Assembly: GCA_015847255.1 (NCBI GenBank)
Contig: JADLZK010005796.1
Location: 62,001 to 126,000 of the forward strand
Direction of reading: 5' to 3'
Length of the DNA stretch: 64,000 nucleotides
DNA from: Hyparrhenia diplandra
Lineage: Eukaryota > Streptophyta > Magnoliopsida > Poales > Poaceae
How positions within the stretch are numbered: the first letter of the stretch is position 1; each line of letters begins with the position of its first letter. Of this stretch, positions 1 through 12,237 are shown one piece after another. Made by a program: the position numbers and the translations under genes. Under the pieces are notes generated by a model. The model was given only the letters and a program-made list of their open reading frames with translations. It was not told where the DNA came from and made no database searches.

Positions 1-627
1 TCCACGTTTCTCCCACCACTTGTTGCTGCTGGGTACGAACACCCTATTCTCAGCGGGCCTATAGGCTACAAACGGGCACTCGCACCATCTTGCAACAACC
101 AATTGCTCCGGTTGCAACAGCAATCGTCGGCTCATCTAATAGTACATGCCCAGCTACAGCAGCAGGTTCCGCCCCGCTTAGTCAACTAGCCCTAGCGAAC
201 CCCCGCCGCCTACTTACAACGGCAACAAGGTGCTTCCTATAAACGCATTGGCTGCATCAAACGCCCTTGATACCACCTTGCAACAACGATTTAAAGCAAA
301 TCCTGCTGCCAGTGCTCAGTCAACTAGCTTTGGCGAACCCTCTTGCCAACTTGCAACAGCAACAGCTGCTTCCATTCAACCCACTAGCCAACATCGCCGC
401 ATTACTATCGCGCCAGCTAGCCGCTTCGTTGATCCGGCTTGGCTCGTAAACGCTATCGCCTACTCCAGCCAACAACAATTGCTACCGGTTAACCCACCGG
501 CAAGTGGCCAACCCACTAGCCGCCGCCTTCCTACAGCAACAACAATTTCAGCCATTCAACCAGATGTCTTTGATGAACCCCGCCTTGGCGTGGCAAAGAA
601 CCCCTTGTTGGAGGTGCCATCTTCTAG
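1..627 (+). pseudogene. alpha-prolamin copy A (5' end outside window)
   Basis: Partial alpha-prolamin (zein/kafirin/coixin family) seed-storage gene. These proteins are made in endosperm, pass into the ER and pack into protein bodies. The window opens at the point matching about base 113 of copy B, so the start and signal peptide are missing. Visible family marks are glutamine runs (CAA/CAG codons), repeated LALANP-like blocks, a near-terminal FQPFN-MSLMNP block, and a C-terminus that reads VGGAIF and a TAG stop (625-627) when the right frame is taken. Several small indels split the frame, for example just before the C-terminus. Nearly all lie at CAG-like sites. It is either a true pseudogene or a gene damaged by consensus errors. 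The family call is firm; functional status is open. Confidence 0.8.
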
Positions 628-2241
628 ATTACAGATGAGATGTAATAGATAACAAGGTTCTCAAGTCGGCGTGTGCAATTTCCAAGAAATAAACAATATA
701 TTGATTGAGAATTATCTCAGCCGACTCCTTAATTTTTTTTATATAATCATTTTTAAACATCAAAAACATAACTACCGACACATGCTTGATGAATTTAATA
801 TCCAACAAATATGTTAAAGCAAATTATATGTGGGACACCAAACTTGCGCTGAATTGTCTCCTCAACGTAGTAGCTCACTATTCGCTAAATATTACTAATA
901 GGTGTATGGGGTCCTTGTTGATGGAAACTAGTCCCACTAAAATAAGATTTAGAGTGGGCTATCTAAACCCAAAAGTAATGACCCAAGATGGAAGCACCAA
1001 CCGTCCACGGCTATCCATACACACGTAACCCTAGATTGTCACTCTAACTCCTAGCTTAGTCTAGTGGGTTATAATTTTCTTGTGTGTGTAGAATGAGAAA
1101 AAGTTCGTGTTCTAAAATGTTAAATATAAAGGAATCAAAAAAATTATTACTACCATGATGGTGCACTCGGGGTAGCTCATAACACTAGAACCAATGTAAC
1201 CGTCACTCACATGTCATATTTAACAAAAGTTGATCGAATATCATAACATATTTATTCAAGCACCACTCATAAAACAAATTTTTATAGGTTTCTTTGAAAA
1301 TGGATGAGAAATGGTAACGAAAGCCGTGAAGATTTTTTTTTTCTCGCTCTGATTATGTGTCAACAGAAGTTATATTTCTCAAATGTTTTCAGCAATATTG
1401 GATTTCCTAAGCCTAAAATTGGTGCCAACTCCTGGCAACTAAGGTTATTTTTCCCAATGTTCTCCTTGGGACGAGATCTGTGTGTAGGTGCGTCCAAAAA
1501 TCTCTTCGAGTAGACTCGAGGAATTAAATTTGTGTACCTATCTTCTCATTATTCTAGAGAAAGAGAACATGTTGTCAAGTGGAACTTTATGTTTTCGCCT
1601 CATAGTAGAGCAAGGTTTACATTATTGATCTTGTTGTTTTTTCTTCTTGAATGGATCTGTGCCTTGAGCCCTACCTTTTTGTTTTGATGAGCTAGGAGAT
1701 TAGGGCCATGATCCTTTTTATCTATATATTGAACGGCACATTCATATTGTAGATGGTGGAAGGAACAAAATTGCCATCAAGTTTGTCATTTTACATACAA
1801 ATATGGAAATAAGTTAACTTCGACATCCGTTATAGCTAGATGTTTATATCTATTTGAGTCAAGGGGTAGAGTTCAACATACACCCCCTCCGCTCTAGTTT
1901 TTTACTTTCCCTAGCTTTTTCGTAAGGTAACCCCATCAAACCTTGACATATTTCCTAGAAAAACTTCCAAAATCTTGAACATCAAGTATGTTTCATTGAA
2001 TTATTCATGACATATATCTTTATAGTTTGATTATTCTCTTGACAAATTTTACTTGCAACTATTCCAAAGTTTGTCAATTTTGGTTTTAGACAATACTAAA
2101 GTGAAATCATTGCCCGATAAATCCTCACATAACTAAGATGGATACTTCAACCATGAGTACAAAGCGACAACAAAGTCGGTTGATAAAAGGCTTTGATTCA
2201 CATGAGCTAGCTAGTCATAACTTGACATACTCAAAGCATGT
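628..2241 (+). repeat. prolamin array spacer (3' flank of A and distal 5' flank of B)
   Basis: Non-coding part of the first complete tandem unit (stop of A at 627 to stop of B at 3483, 2856 bp). The same sequence recurs after copies B and C with only scattered changes. It contains an AT-rich 3' flank, a stretch around 1228-1340 that recurs at 12233-12350 and 15090-15215, and the distal promoter. No gene is seen; short ORFs here are chance. Confidence 0.85.
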
Positions 2242-2614
2242 TTATAAAGTGGAACAACCGTGATGTGGCTGAACGTTCTCACATATAGATGCGATGTCAT
2301 TATGTATGTCATTACTCATGTATCTAGAAAACTCCAATATAAAAGGGCACGTCTTTTCTAGCATGTGGTGGAACTTGTCTTTCCAACACATACCATATAA
2401 TCCAATGAAACTAATAAGTAAGTGCCAAAATTGGCTAGGTGCCATGTCATCACTAGCTCATCCATTGTTTGGATAAAATCCAAGAGCTAAACATATATCC
2501 TAGATCTCTCACTTGTATAAATAGACCCCAAATCGACATTCAATACACCACACATCTCATTGAGAGCAATCGAAACTTGGCAAGTGGAAAACACTAGCAA
2601 CGCGTCGAGCAACA
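2242..2614 (+). promoter_or_regulatory. prolamin promoter B
   Basis: Proximal promoter and leader of copy B. A TATAAATA box lies at 2516-2523, about 99 bp before the ATG at 2615. At 2442-2451 the plus strand reads CCATGTCATC, whose complement GATGACATGG fits the published Opaque-2 bZIP binding consensus GATGAYRTGG. This suggests endosperm control by an O2-like factor. A clear TGTAAAG prolamin box was not found. The same layout occurs in promoters C and D, which supports function. Confidence 0.7.
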
Positions 2615-3483
2615 ATGGCCGCCAAGATATTAGCCATCTTTGCACTCCTTGCTCTTTTCGGTGAGCACTACAAGCTGCGTTCTTTACTCGGCCGCGCGGT
2701 GCTCACTTGCTCCTACAAATGCTATTATTCCACAGTTTCTCCCACCACTTGTTGTCAAGGGTACGAACACCCTATTCTCGCGGGCCTATAGGCTACAACA
2801 GGCACTCGCAGCCATCTTGCAACAACCAATTGCTCGGGTTGCAATAAAGCAATCGTCGGCTCATCTAATAGTACATGCCCAATTACATGGCGGAAGTTCC
2901 TGCCGGCCGCTTAGTCAACTAGCCCTAGCGAACCCCCGCCGCCTACTTACGTACCGCAACAGGTGCTTCCTATAAACGCATTGGCTGCATCAAACGCCCT
3001 TGCATACCCACTGCAACAACGGTTGCGGCAAATCTATTCGCCGGTGCTCGATCCAACTAGCTTTGGCGAACCCTCTTGCCAACTTGCAACAAAGAACACC
3101 GCTTCCATTCAACCCACTAGGCAACATGTTTGCCAGACATCGCGGCAGCAGCAGTCGCTTCCGTTGATCCGGTTGGCTCGACAAAAACGCTATCGCCTAC
3201 TCCCGGCAACAACAATTGCTACGGTTAACCCAGCGGGCGTTGGCCAACCCACTAGCTGCCGCCTTCCTACAGCCGCTTCCGTTGACCCAGTTGGCTCGGG
3301 CAATGGGCAAGCGTAAGCCTACTCCAAAGCAACAACAATTGCTACCGGTTAACCCAGCGTTGGCCAACCCACTAGCTGCCGCCTTCCTACGGCAACAACA
3401 ATTTCAGCCATTCAACCGGATGTCTTTGATGAACCCCCGCTTTGGCGTGGCAGCAACCCCTTGTTGGAGGTGCCATCTTCTAG
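2615..3483 (+). pseudogene. alpha-prolamin copy B, frame disrupted
   Basis: Complete alpha-prolamin locus of 869 bp (about 289 codons, near the usual family length). The ATG at 2615 opens a hydrophobic signal peptide (MAAKILAIFALLALF). The frame then slips and continues with SLAPTNAIIPQFLPPL, AYRLQQALAAILQQPIA and LALANP-type repeats. It ends with PFN-MSLMNP and, in yet another frame, VGGAIF plus TAG at 3481-3483. The indels sit mainly at CAG-like positions that also differ in copies A and C. Promoter, signal peptide and stop are all in place, so either the gene is recently dead or the consensus is wrong. No intron is expected in this family. Confidence 0.8.
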
Positions 3484-4074
3484 ATTACAGATGAGATGTA
3501 ATAGATAACAAGGTTCTCAAGTCGGCGTGTGCAATTTCCAAGAAATAAACAATATATTGATTGAGAATTATCTCAGCCGACTCCTTAATTGTTTTTTTTA
3601 TATAATCATTTTTAAACATCGAAACATAACTACCGACACATGCTTGATGAATTTAGTATCCAACAAATATGTTAAAGCAAATTATATGTGGGACACCAAA
3701 CTTGCGCTGAATTGTCTCCTCAACGTAGTAGCTCACTATTACGCTAAATATTACTAATAGGTGTATGGGGTCCTTGTTGATGGAAACTACTACCACTAAT
3801 TTAGAGTGGGCTATCTAAACCCAAAAGTAATGACCCAAGATGGAAGCACCAACCGGCCCACGGCTATCCATACACATACGTAACCCTAGATTGTCACTCT
3901 AACTCCTAGCTTAGTCTAGTGGGTTATAATTTTCTTGTGTGTGTAGAATGAGAAAAAGTTCGTGTTCTAAAATGTTAAATATAAAGGAATCAAAAAAATT
4001 ATTACTACCATGATGGCGCACTCGGGGTAGCTCATAACACTAGAACCAATGTAACCGTCACTCACATGTCATAT
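3484..4074 (+). repeat. 3' flank of prolamin copy B
   Basis: Repeats the 3' flank of copy A (628-1220) almost base for base. It is cut at 4075-4079 by the LTR retrotransposon and resumes at 12233. No gene is seen. Confidence 0.85.
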
Positions 4075-4079
4075 TTAAT

Positions 4080-5710
4080 CGTTGACGGTAGAAATACCTT
4101 GTTTTTACATAGTCAAACCGTCAACAAAGTACTCCTTTTTGGAAGCTAACATACATATAAACAATGATTTCTTATGCAAATAACCTAGTTCCACATGTAG
4201 ATGTCATTCTTTGCATACGAGATGTGAAACTAGTGGAACTCGGGGCTGAAATGACACATTTGGTCACCATCCAGTCAACACCCCAAGTATGGCCATTGGA
4301 CAATTTGACACCACCATCATGATCTCCATGTCCTATGAAGCTTCCACACAAAATTTGAAGTCATTTGGCCACAAGACCTACATCGGCCGATGCATGACCA
4401 TTTCATCCCGAGACATCGACATGTGGGGACACCTTCTAGAAGAGTTGGAGAAGGCCAAGGCCCAATGGACCAAAGATCGGCCGACCATGATACTTTGGCC
4501 CAAACTCTTCCAATGCGACCTGCCACATCACTAATCCGTGGGGGAACAAGAGAAGGCACCTCGATTGGTCCGTCAATACGCCCCATGGATCGTGTTGGTA
4601 CAAAATGAACGTCACGGCAAGTTCTAGACTCAAGACACGTAAACCCGTGCAATTGGGGCCAATGTTCCCAAAGGGGGTGGCCCTGGTCATGGACCATGGT
4701 CGGCCGACCATGGCCCATTTGGCCAAGGACGTCCTCCCACGCCCATCACATTGTCCACATGCTGAAATTACCTCACACGTTGATCTTAAGGCGGTTGCAT
4801 GGCGGTTTGATCCAACGAAGGGCAATAGAGGTCACGCAGCGGATCGATGACGTGGCGCCGAGTAGCCCCTACTCCACCTTGGGGCTATAAATACCCCCCA
4901 CCCCTTCACTTCCAAGACATGACCACAAGGAGAACTCCACTCCAATGTAGTAGGCGAAGCCCCCGCTCCTTTAGTGTAGTAGTAGAGTGAGAGAGGGAAG
5001 TCTTCCCGGAGGAAGCCCCGGTGTTCTGGGGGAATCTCCTCCGAGGTGTACCTCTGCAAGGGTGTACTTCTTCTAGTGAGTAATACATCTCGAAGTTCTT
5101 TTATACTTTGCATATCTGGTTTAGTATAGTAGCTATTCACTCGTTCTTCATTGGTACATTGCTTTGCTTTAGTAGAGTGTTCTAGCCTAGCTAAGTACAG
5201 GGGTTAGAATAGTAAGAGTTAGCGTAGACGTGGTGTCTAGGCTATACCTTACCGTGTGTATGCCGCTTGTCGCGACGGATGGATTGTGACAACCAAGAAG
5301 GTAGTGACAGCCCTTCCCGGTCTCGTGATAGATCACCACGTGTTTAGGCAAGTTCTTAAAAGGTAAGGCTCCAAAGAAAATAGTAGTTTGGTAGTGGTGA
5401 CTTTATTCACCAGATTATCACCCTCGCTCCAAGTGTCCGAGGGTCGATAAAGCCACGTTTAGCTACCTAGCCTATCCGTCCAGATATCATAGCTATAGAA
5501 AACCTCTCAACTCAACTACCAAATACACACCTTGTGTCATCATAGGACGAGTCTTGATTCTTTGTTAGTTCACTTCACGTTCCTCGTGGAAATCGATACC
5601 GGAATACTCCCGGTGAAAAGCTACACCGACAAACTGCGGCGCTTTGGGTTTACCGTTGCCATACTTAGGTGTATCGGTCCTTTAGTGGTAACACTAAAGA
5701 ATTGTCAACA
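4080..5710 (+). repeat. 5' LTR (1631 bp)
   Basis: Full-length LTR ending GAATTGTCAACA. It carries a TATAAATA box at 4886-4893. It aligns along both ends with the 3' LTR, which lacks roughly 4418-5167. The palindrome TCGGCCGA occurs several times (near 4382, 4477 and 4701). Confidence 0.9.
4886..4893 (+). promoter_or_regulatory. TATA box of 5' LTR
   Basis: TATAAATA in a GC-richer stretch of the LTR. It is the likely transcription signal of the element. The matching part is absent from the 3' LTR. Confidence 0.55.
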
Positions 5711-5716
5711 AGCTTT

Positions 5717-5740
5717 TTCGGTGCCGTTCTTGCCGGGAAC
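5717..5740 (+). other. primer-binding site, tRNA-Asp type
   Basis: A few bases after the 5' LTR, the text TCGGTGCCGTTCTTGCCGGG resembles TGGCGCCGTTGCCGGGGA, the complement of the 3' end of plant tRNA-Asp, with small changes. Many grass Ty3/gypsy elements use this primer. Confidence 0.65.
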
Positions 5741-5912
5741 GGTAGTCTGTCTTAACATTGAATTGGGTCGTCCGAGTTTTATTTTTATTTTTACCTTTCT
5801 TTTTTTTTTTCCTTTTCCACAATGAACCAAACACCCATATCCCATTTCGCCGCTCCAAAGGGCGCTTGTTTGGAGCCTCCACCATCATCACAACCCATCC
5901 ATACATCTAGCT

Positions 5913-7155
5913 ATGAGCTTCGCTTCAGGCTTCATAGCCATGGTTCAGAAAAACCTTTCTCAGGGGGACAAAGATGAGAACCCCTATGCTCATTTGCGTG
6001 AGTTTGAGCAATTGTGTTCATGTCTTCACATTGAGGGCATGACACGAGATACCCTTCGTTGGAAGCTCTTTCCGTTCTCTTTAACGGGGAAAAGCTAAAC
6101 AATGGTATGCTCGCTATGTAGAGAGTATAGGAGGAGAATGGGAAAAGCTTCAAACCAAATTTTGTCTTACCTTCTTCCCTATCTCCCGTGTTGTCCATCT
6201 TCGAATAGAGGTCCTATCCTTTAAACGAAGGAAAAGGAATATCTAGGCATAGCCTGGGCCCGTATCACCGATTCAACATCATATGGCCCCGACCTTGGTA
6301 TTTCTAAACCGGCATTATTGCAACATTTCTATTGCGGCCTTACCAAGGAATCAGCCCAAAACCTTGACATAGCTTCGGGGGAGCTTTCTTTGCCTCCCCT
6401 CGTTAGTGAAGGGAAGAAAGTTCTCTCTAGGATCTTTGAGAACACCCCTTACACTAACATCTACGATGAAGCTTTAGAGGAAAACCCATTCCCCAAGCAA
6501 AAGGAGATCTCAATGGCACAAACACCACCATTCCTATCCAAAAGTCCCGCCATCAATCCTGAACCACAAATACCCCAGATTGCGAAGGAAGAAGAAATTC
6601 AACCTTTCAAACATCCTTACAAATTCGAAGAGGATCTATTTCCCGATTTTGTTGATTATGGGAACACCTTGAATCACCATTTCCAAAAGGGACCTTCAAA
6701 GAGACACCATTCTAAATCCCTAAATGAAGGATCTCGTCAAAAGCATCCCAAATCATCATCATCTTACCTCTCAAAACCTCAAGTGGGACATAAGTCCTGA
6801 AGAAATGTCGAGTGAGCCCATAGAAGGAGAATCAAAACATCAAGAAGAATCTAGCCTCTTCCCTTCTATGCCCACAACCGATATATTCTCAAGACCCAAT
6901 TCTAAACCAATCTATCGCCCGAGCACCCCCATTGTACTTTCCCCTTATGAGTCTTATGATCGCCCGATCAATGACTCTAGGAATGCAAAGGATGAGCTCA
7001 AGTCAATTTCTTCTATCCCCGTGACTCATCCAAGTCTACGGGAGGACTCAGATAGTCATGAAGAAGAAATTGCTCATCCTCTTATAAAGCTCAGTCCGAG
7101 ACCCCTCTATCCAAGAGAAGTCTTGGGACAAGAAGATGACCATGGAATGTCATAG
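5913..7155 (+). pseudogene. gag-like protein of the LTR element, frameshifted
   Basis: Retrotransposon gag-like coding region. The first segment (5913-6098) has the plant gypsy gag signature NPYAHLREFEQLCSC followed by GMTRDTLRWKLFPFSL. A one-base slip near 6090 moves the frame, but the similarity continues through QWYARYVESIGGEWEKLQ. A second segment (about 6318-6800) holds QHFYCGLTKESAQNLD and a charged, proline/serine-rich tail. The tail continues in another frame to 7155. No CCHC zinc knuckle is seen. No pol frame follows. Frame breaks make it non-functional as written. Confidence 0.75.
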
Positions 7156-10100
7156 GCATGGAATGACGTAACCAAAGTGTTTACCTATGGAAATTCATGA
7201 GACATCAACTTTAGAGCTTGAAAACAAAGAAATCAAGGATGATCATGGAAGCTATTTTCTACCCTTCTTTTCAAAATTCATGCTTCTTTGATAAATATTC
7301 CAAATATATCCTCCACTTTACCACCACCAACCATAAGAGCTACAACCCACTATTGTTCCTTGTCCATAAAATATTTGAAATCATGGTTGTAGATGCTTAT
7401 GTTTATCATAAGCATTCCAAATCTCATAGTAGTTTGGCGTGACGTAAAGATTGGTGTTGGAGGGGAAACGCTATCACCAATATGAGATTTTTAGAGGTTT
7501 CCCAAAGACAAGCTTATGTCTTAAAACAAGCACTTCCTAAAGACAACTCGAGATTTCATCACACTAATAAAAGTTGTCAAATGACTCTCAAAAAGAAATC
7601 TTTGAGACATAATTGTGAAAGTTTTCTTCGGGTATTTTTGTCACTAACCCTTTCAGGTTTACACAAAAATAATGAAGGATAGAACTACAAGGTAAATCAA
7701 TCTAAACACCGGCAAAGCATGTTCGATGGAGGACTCCATCACCTACACTTGGTATTGCTTTGCATCAAATGCTACAAAATCCAAGTGTGGGGGATGGAAG
7801 TCTCTAAAGAACTCATGACATGCTTCATGTGTTGTTTAGTTGTTTCTACTTTGCTTTTGCATAATGTCTTGCTCACTTTGCTTAGTCATAAAAAAAAAAT
7901 GTATCATTAGTTCACCATTAATGTCTCATCTTAATTATGCAAATGAATCTTGTTAGACCTTTTCGATTTCTAAACATGTTTGGTTTGAGAGTAATGTATA
8001 CAAGGCTCTCATAGGTTATTTAAATTAAGCATGGCGCTTTAGGTTAAATGCCCTTCCTTAATCAAACAAGACATGGTGTCAAGTTTGATTATTTGAACTA
8101 AAAAAGATGTTTTGCATAGAATTAGGATGCAAAATTTGATTCATGTTCTTAGCCTAAGTTCTGAGAATGTTTGGTGAACAATAAATGATTGATACTCCAA
8201 CAAGGAAAAGTTGATCTCTACTAAATACTAAAACCTATATTTGTAGCATGGAATATCACCCTTAGCTAGATAACACCATTACCCCAACTTTGCTTCCTTT
8301 GGGTATGTGTTGTCCGCTAATCTCTTTTAGGAAAGAATATGGACACGCCATGGCAAGATGATTAAAGGGTTCAACTCCAAAGACAAGACGATCCTCACAT
8401 CCAACCCAAGACCCAAGCTATTAGGACATTGAAGATGCTAGAACATCAAGATGGCCATCCCTCATCATCAACAAGTATGATGACAACTTTCTTTGAGGTA
8501 AGTGGCTAGCAAATTAATTTCTTGTTCATATGCATAGCCAAAAAGATGACATGACAAAGTACCCTTTCAATAATGATTTAACTAAACCGAAAACCGCATG
8601 TCCTATTTTTGTGGTTTGCATATGAAATTTGACTAGCTCTTCTAGATCTACATAGTTGAAGTATCTACCATGCAAAATTTGAGCATGTTTGGCCATCAAA
8701 GGTGCATCGGCCGATGCACTAAAAGTGGCCAATAGGGCCCAACTTTGGTGAATATGTAGAGGAGAGCGTAGAGATGAGTGTGACGGAGTCCTGCTTTTCC
8801 CAAATCCAAAAATATGAGGGTCGGCCGACCTAGGAAGTGAGCCTCTCGAGCTCACGGACACTTGAGGCATTTTTGGGAGAGTTCAAGGATGACATCCCAC
8901 TAAACGGTTCAGGACCTGTTGGGTCGAACCCACATCGGCCGACTCATCCATTCTAGTCATTTGGCTCGAGGGGGCCAGTGAGATGAGTATAGGAAGTCAT
9001 AGTGATCATGCTTAGACCATTAGGATGGGTCAGGACACAACTTGGCACATCGGCCGACCCCCTACTAGAGCCTTTTTGGCTTGAGGGCGGTGAGGTATGT
9101 TCTAGACACACTATAGAACACGTCTAGACCATTGGTTCGACTTCGTGTTTTGGTGCATGAGCCAACCCTGTGCACTTCACACCAAATTGGTCACCTAATG
9201 TTCAGAGAGGCCTCCCTATCATTGATGGAGGAGCATCCGAGCTCGGAGTCAACCGGGAGTCGTTGGCACACCTCTCTCCTTAAGCCTTTCTACCCTCACT
9301 TCTCTCTTCACCATCACGCCCATACCCACCACCACATTTGGCGCCCATCAATGATCTGGGTAAGGAACCCAAGGGTCCATCCATAAACCCATAGCGCCCA
9401 ACATACATCAAAATGACATCATGATGATGGACGCCATTGATGTGACTCCACTAGCCATAACCCCCTACTAGAGACCAACCTAGGCATCGAGGATGTGACG
9501 GCCGACGTGACCTTAGGTTGGCCAATGCAGTCCACGATGCCAAAACACACATGTGGCATGCCTTGAGCCCGGTCTCCACATAGGGAGGTGCCCGAAGTTA
9601 CGTCCATCGTATGAAATCTCTAAAAAAAAATGAACATTTGAGTTCTCGCTAGTGTTTTTCCACCAGCGTAACACCCGCACTTGATGTTTTCTTTGGTGAT
9701 GTGTCTCAGGCCGCAAAAGCGAGTGTGGGGGTGATCGGCCGACCACCCAATGAAGGATCACAATGTTTGGACCCCCGCCACGTTGATCACCTTCGCATCA
9801 AGAACACATCGTGAAAATTTGAGCCCGAACGGCCACAAAAGGTTGGTCGGCCGACCAATCAATTTTCAAGAATTGGAAAACCGCCCGGTGCGGGATTGAT
9901 CTATCGATGAGAGGAAGAGCACCACGGTGGCCATTTGTCAAGATAGCTCCAAAATGGCATCGGCCGATGCCACCTTGGACCCCCGGCCCACCTGTCGCAT
10001 CCGTGACACTTCCCCACCGGGTTTGCAATTCTCATCCCCTCATTTTTCTATTCATTTTAGATTATATCTATTCGTTTTATCCCCTTTTTTAATTTATAAA

Positions 10101-10633
10101 TATAAAACTAGAAGAAGCACCGAAAAATAAAACTTTGAAGAAGTAACATTTTCATGACATCTTGAAGATAAAATCTGTCATAAAGTTTATTTCTTGTGCA
10201 AACTTATGTTTGTGGGAAAAATACATTATTAGGGAAAAGTCATATTGACTAAGATGTTGTGACTTGTGATATAGTTCGAGCTTATGCATCAACCTCTTTT
10301 TACTCAAGGTACTTGAGATTTGTCTAAACCATAGTGTCACACACTCCTCAATGATGAAAATACCAACCAAAGCCATATGCATTACTCATACATGATTCGA
10401 GGCGCCCCATATACGCTACTTGCGGTTGTATTGAGTTTTGGCAAATCTAGTGACCCTTGTTGAGGATTATATCATGCTCCCAAGATCAAGATCACGTACA
10501 CTCCACATCTATATGCTACTTCTACACTAGAAGTACGCACTACATCCCTTTTTCAGTTCCACCATCAAAATGCTCTATGCTTTAAGTTGTGATCTCTCTA
10601 GATATATAGATGGTGAAAAGAGACATTAGCTAT

Positions 10634-10669
<36 letters not shown>

Positions 10670-11336
10670 AGAGGAAATAATGGACACAAGTCCGAGGGTG
10701 AGTAGAACCCACCTCTCCAAAAAAAAAGTTGGACACATGAAGGTCCAAGTATGTATATTTATGATAGCCATGTCTCAATAATAATAATAATAATAATAAG
10801 GTAGAGAGAGAGATCACATCCAATGAAGGAGCAAAACAAAGTTATCCATATTTTCCACACACATGCACATTCTTGATCTAAGGGCATGATACTTTTCTCT
10901 TAGGATCCTAGTTTTGACTTTACAATATATGCAATGCAAGTATGCAATCATGTTTATCCCTACCTCAGCTCCACATAGACCTTTGTAGTAGGATGAAACA
11001 AAAAGGCACTTTCATGTCATGCCGTGGTGAGGATCTATACACTATTGAGTGACTTGAGAGTACCCAATCGAGGAGTATAAGTGATCTATGTGATTTTCTT
11101 TTTTAACTTATATAAAAAAAAAAAAACTCCAAGAACTAAGATGTGAATGCGGAAGATGACTTGCTTTGAACTATTCCATTTCCCAACTTCTCAAGGATTT
11201 ATGATAGACACAACCACATATCCCACTCACATAGGAAATGATTAGAAATAATCTTATGGTAGTTCAATATCTCATAAGTGTTATGTCCATGTTTACTTCA
11301 ACCTCCCTCCCTTTGCTTGAGGACAAGCAAAGATGT
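7156..11336 (+). other. non-coding interior of the LTR element
   Basis: About 4.2 kb where pol would be expected, with no recognisable protein. It holds a cluster of TCGGCCGA palindromes (about 8708-9966), a 31-base poly(A) run (10636-10666), and an AAT microsatellite (about 10777-10799). Such filler is known in non-autonomous grass LTR elements. Its role, for example in packaging, is unknown. Confidence 0.6.
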
Positions 11337-11350
11337 AAGTGGGGGGATCT
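11337..11350 (+). other. polypurine tract
   Basis: AAGTGGGGGGATCT lies directly before the 3' LTR and is preceded by GAGGACAAGCAAAG. This arrangement is typical of grass gypsy-type elements and marks plus-strand priming. Confidence 0.75.
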
Positions 11351-12232
11351 TGTTGACGGTAGAAATACCCCTGTTTTTTACATAGTCAAACCGTCAACAA
11401 AGTACTCCTTTTGGAAGCTAACATACATATAAACAATGATTTCTTATGCAAATAACCTAGTTCCACATGTAGATGTCATTCTTTGCATACGGATGTGAAA
11501 CTAGAGGAACTCGGGGCTGAAATGACACATTTGGTCACCATCCGGTCCAACACCCCAAGTATGGCCATTGGACAATTTGACACCACCATCATGATCTCCA
11601 TGTCCTATGAAGCTTCCACACAAAACTTGAAGTCATTTGGCCACAAGACCTACATCGGCCGATGCATGACCATTTCATCCCGAGACATCCCGACCAAATT
11701 TAGTAGAGTGTTCTAGCCTAGCTAAGTACGGGGTTAGAATAGTAAGAGTTAGCGTAGACGTGGTGTCCAGGCTATACCTTACCAAATGTATGCCGCTTGT
11801 CTGCGGATGGATTGTGATAGCCAAGGTAAGGTAGTGACAGCCCTTACGGTCTCGTATAGATCACCACGTGTTTAGGCAAGTTCTTAAAAGGTAAGGCTCC
11901 AATAAAAATAGTAGTTTGGTAGTGGTGACTTTATTCACCGATTATCACCCACGCCTCCAAGTGTCCGAGGGTCGATAAAGCCACGTTTAGCTACCTAGCC
12001 TATCCGGATATCATAGCTATAGAAAACCTCTCAACTCAACTACCAAATACACACCTTGTGTCATCATAGGACGAGTCTTGATTCTTTGTTAGTTCACTTC
12101 ACGTTCCTCGTGGAAATCGATACCGGAATACTCCCGGTGAAAAGCTACACCGGCAAAATGCTTTTGCGGTTTACCGTTGCCATACTTAGGTGTATCGGCC
12201 CCTTTAGTGGTAACACTAAAGAATTGTCAACA
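11351..12232 (+). repeat. 3' LTR (882 bp, internally deleted)
   Basis: Begins TGTTGACGGTAGAAATACC and ends GAATTGTCAACA. Compared with the 5' LTR it lacks about 750 bp. The break is near 11688-11700, after GAGACATC, with about 10 bp of filler. The lost part includes the TATA box. Apart from this, the LTRs differ by scattered changes, many at CAG/CGG-like sites. Confidence 0.9.
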
Positions 12233-12237
12233 TTAAC

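Larger units (their letters stand above)
4080..12232 (+). mobile_element. gag-only LTR retrotransposon inside the prolamin array
   Basis: An 8153-bp LTR element on the plus strand. LTRs lie at 4080-5710 and 11351-12232, ending in the inverted repeat TGTTGAC/GTCAACA. The 5' copy begins CGTTGAC, with a changed first base. The flanking 5-bp duplication is TTAAT (4075-4079) and TTAAC (12233-12237). Without the element, the flank rejoins to match the other array units. A PBS fitting tRNA-Asp and a G-rich PPT are present. The interior encodes a gag-like protein of the Ty3/gypsy type, but no protease, reverse transcriptase, RNase H or integrase motif was found. It is therefore non-autonomous and depended on a partner element. 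Assignment to a Tat/Athila-like group is inferred from the PBS, the PPT and the GACAAGCAAAG stretch before the PPT. Confidence 0.9.

Noticed and set aside
4317..5140. Several ORFs of 60-133 codons inside the 5' LTR
   Set aside because: LTR sequence with overlapping frames on both strands and no domain. They are by-products of GC-rich text.
8700..9970. Palindrome cluster as a CRISPR-like array
   Set aside because: The repeated core is only 8-12 bp, the intervals lack constant repeat flanks, and the context is a plant retrotransposon.
10636..10666. Poly(A) run as the tail of a retroposon
   Set aside because: No direct repeat flanks it and no 3'-end signature precedes it. It lies in the LTR element interior beside other simple repeats.
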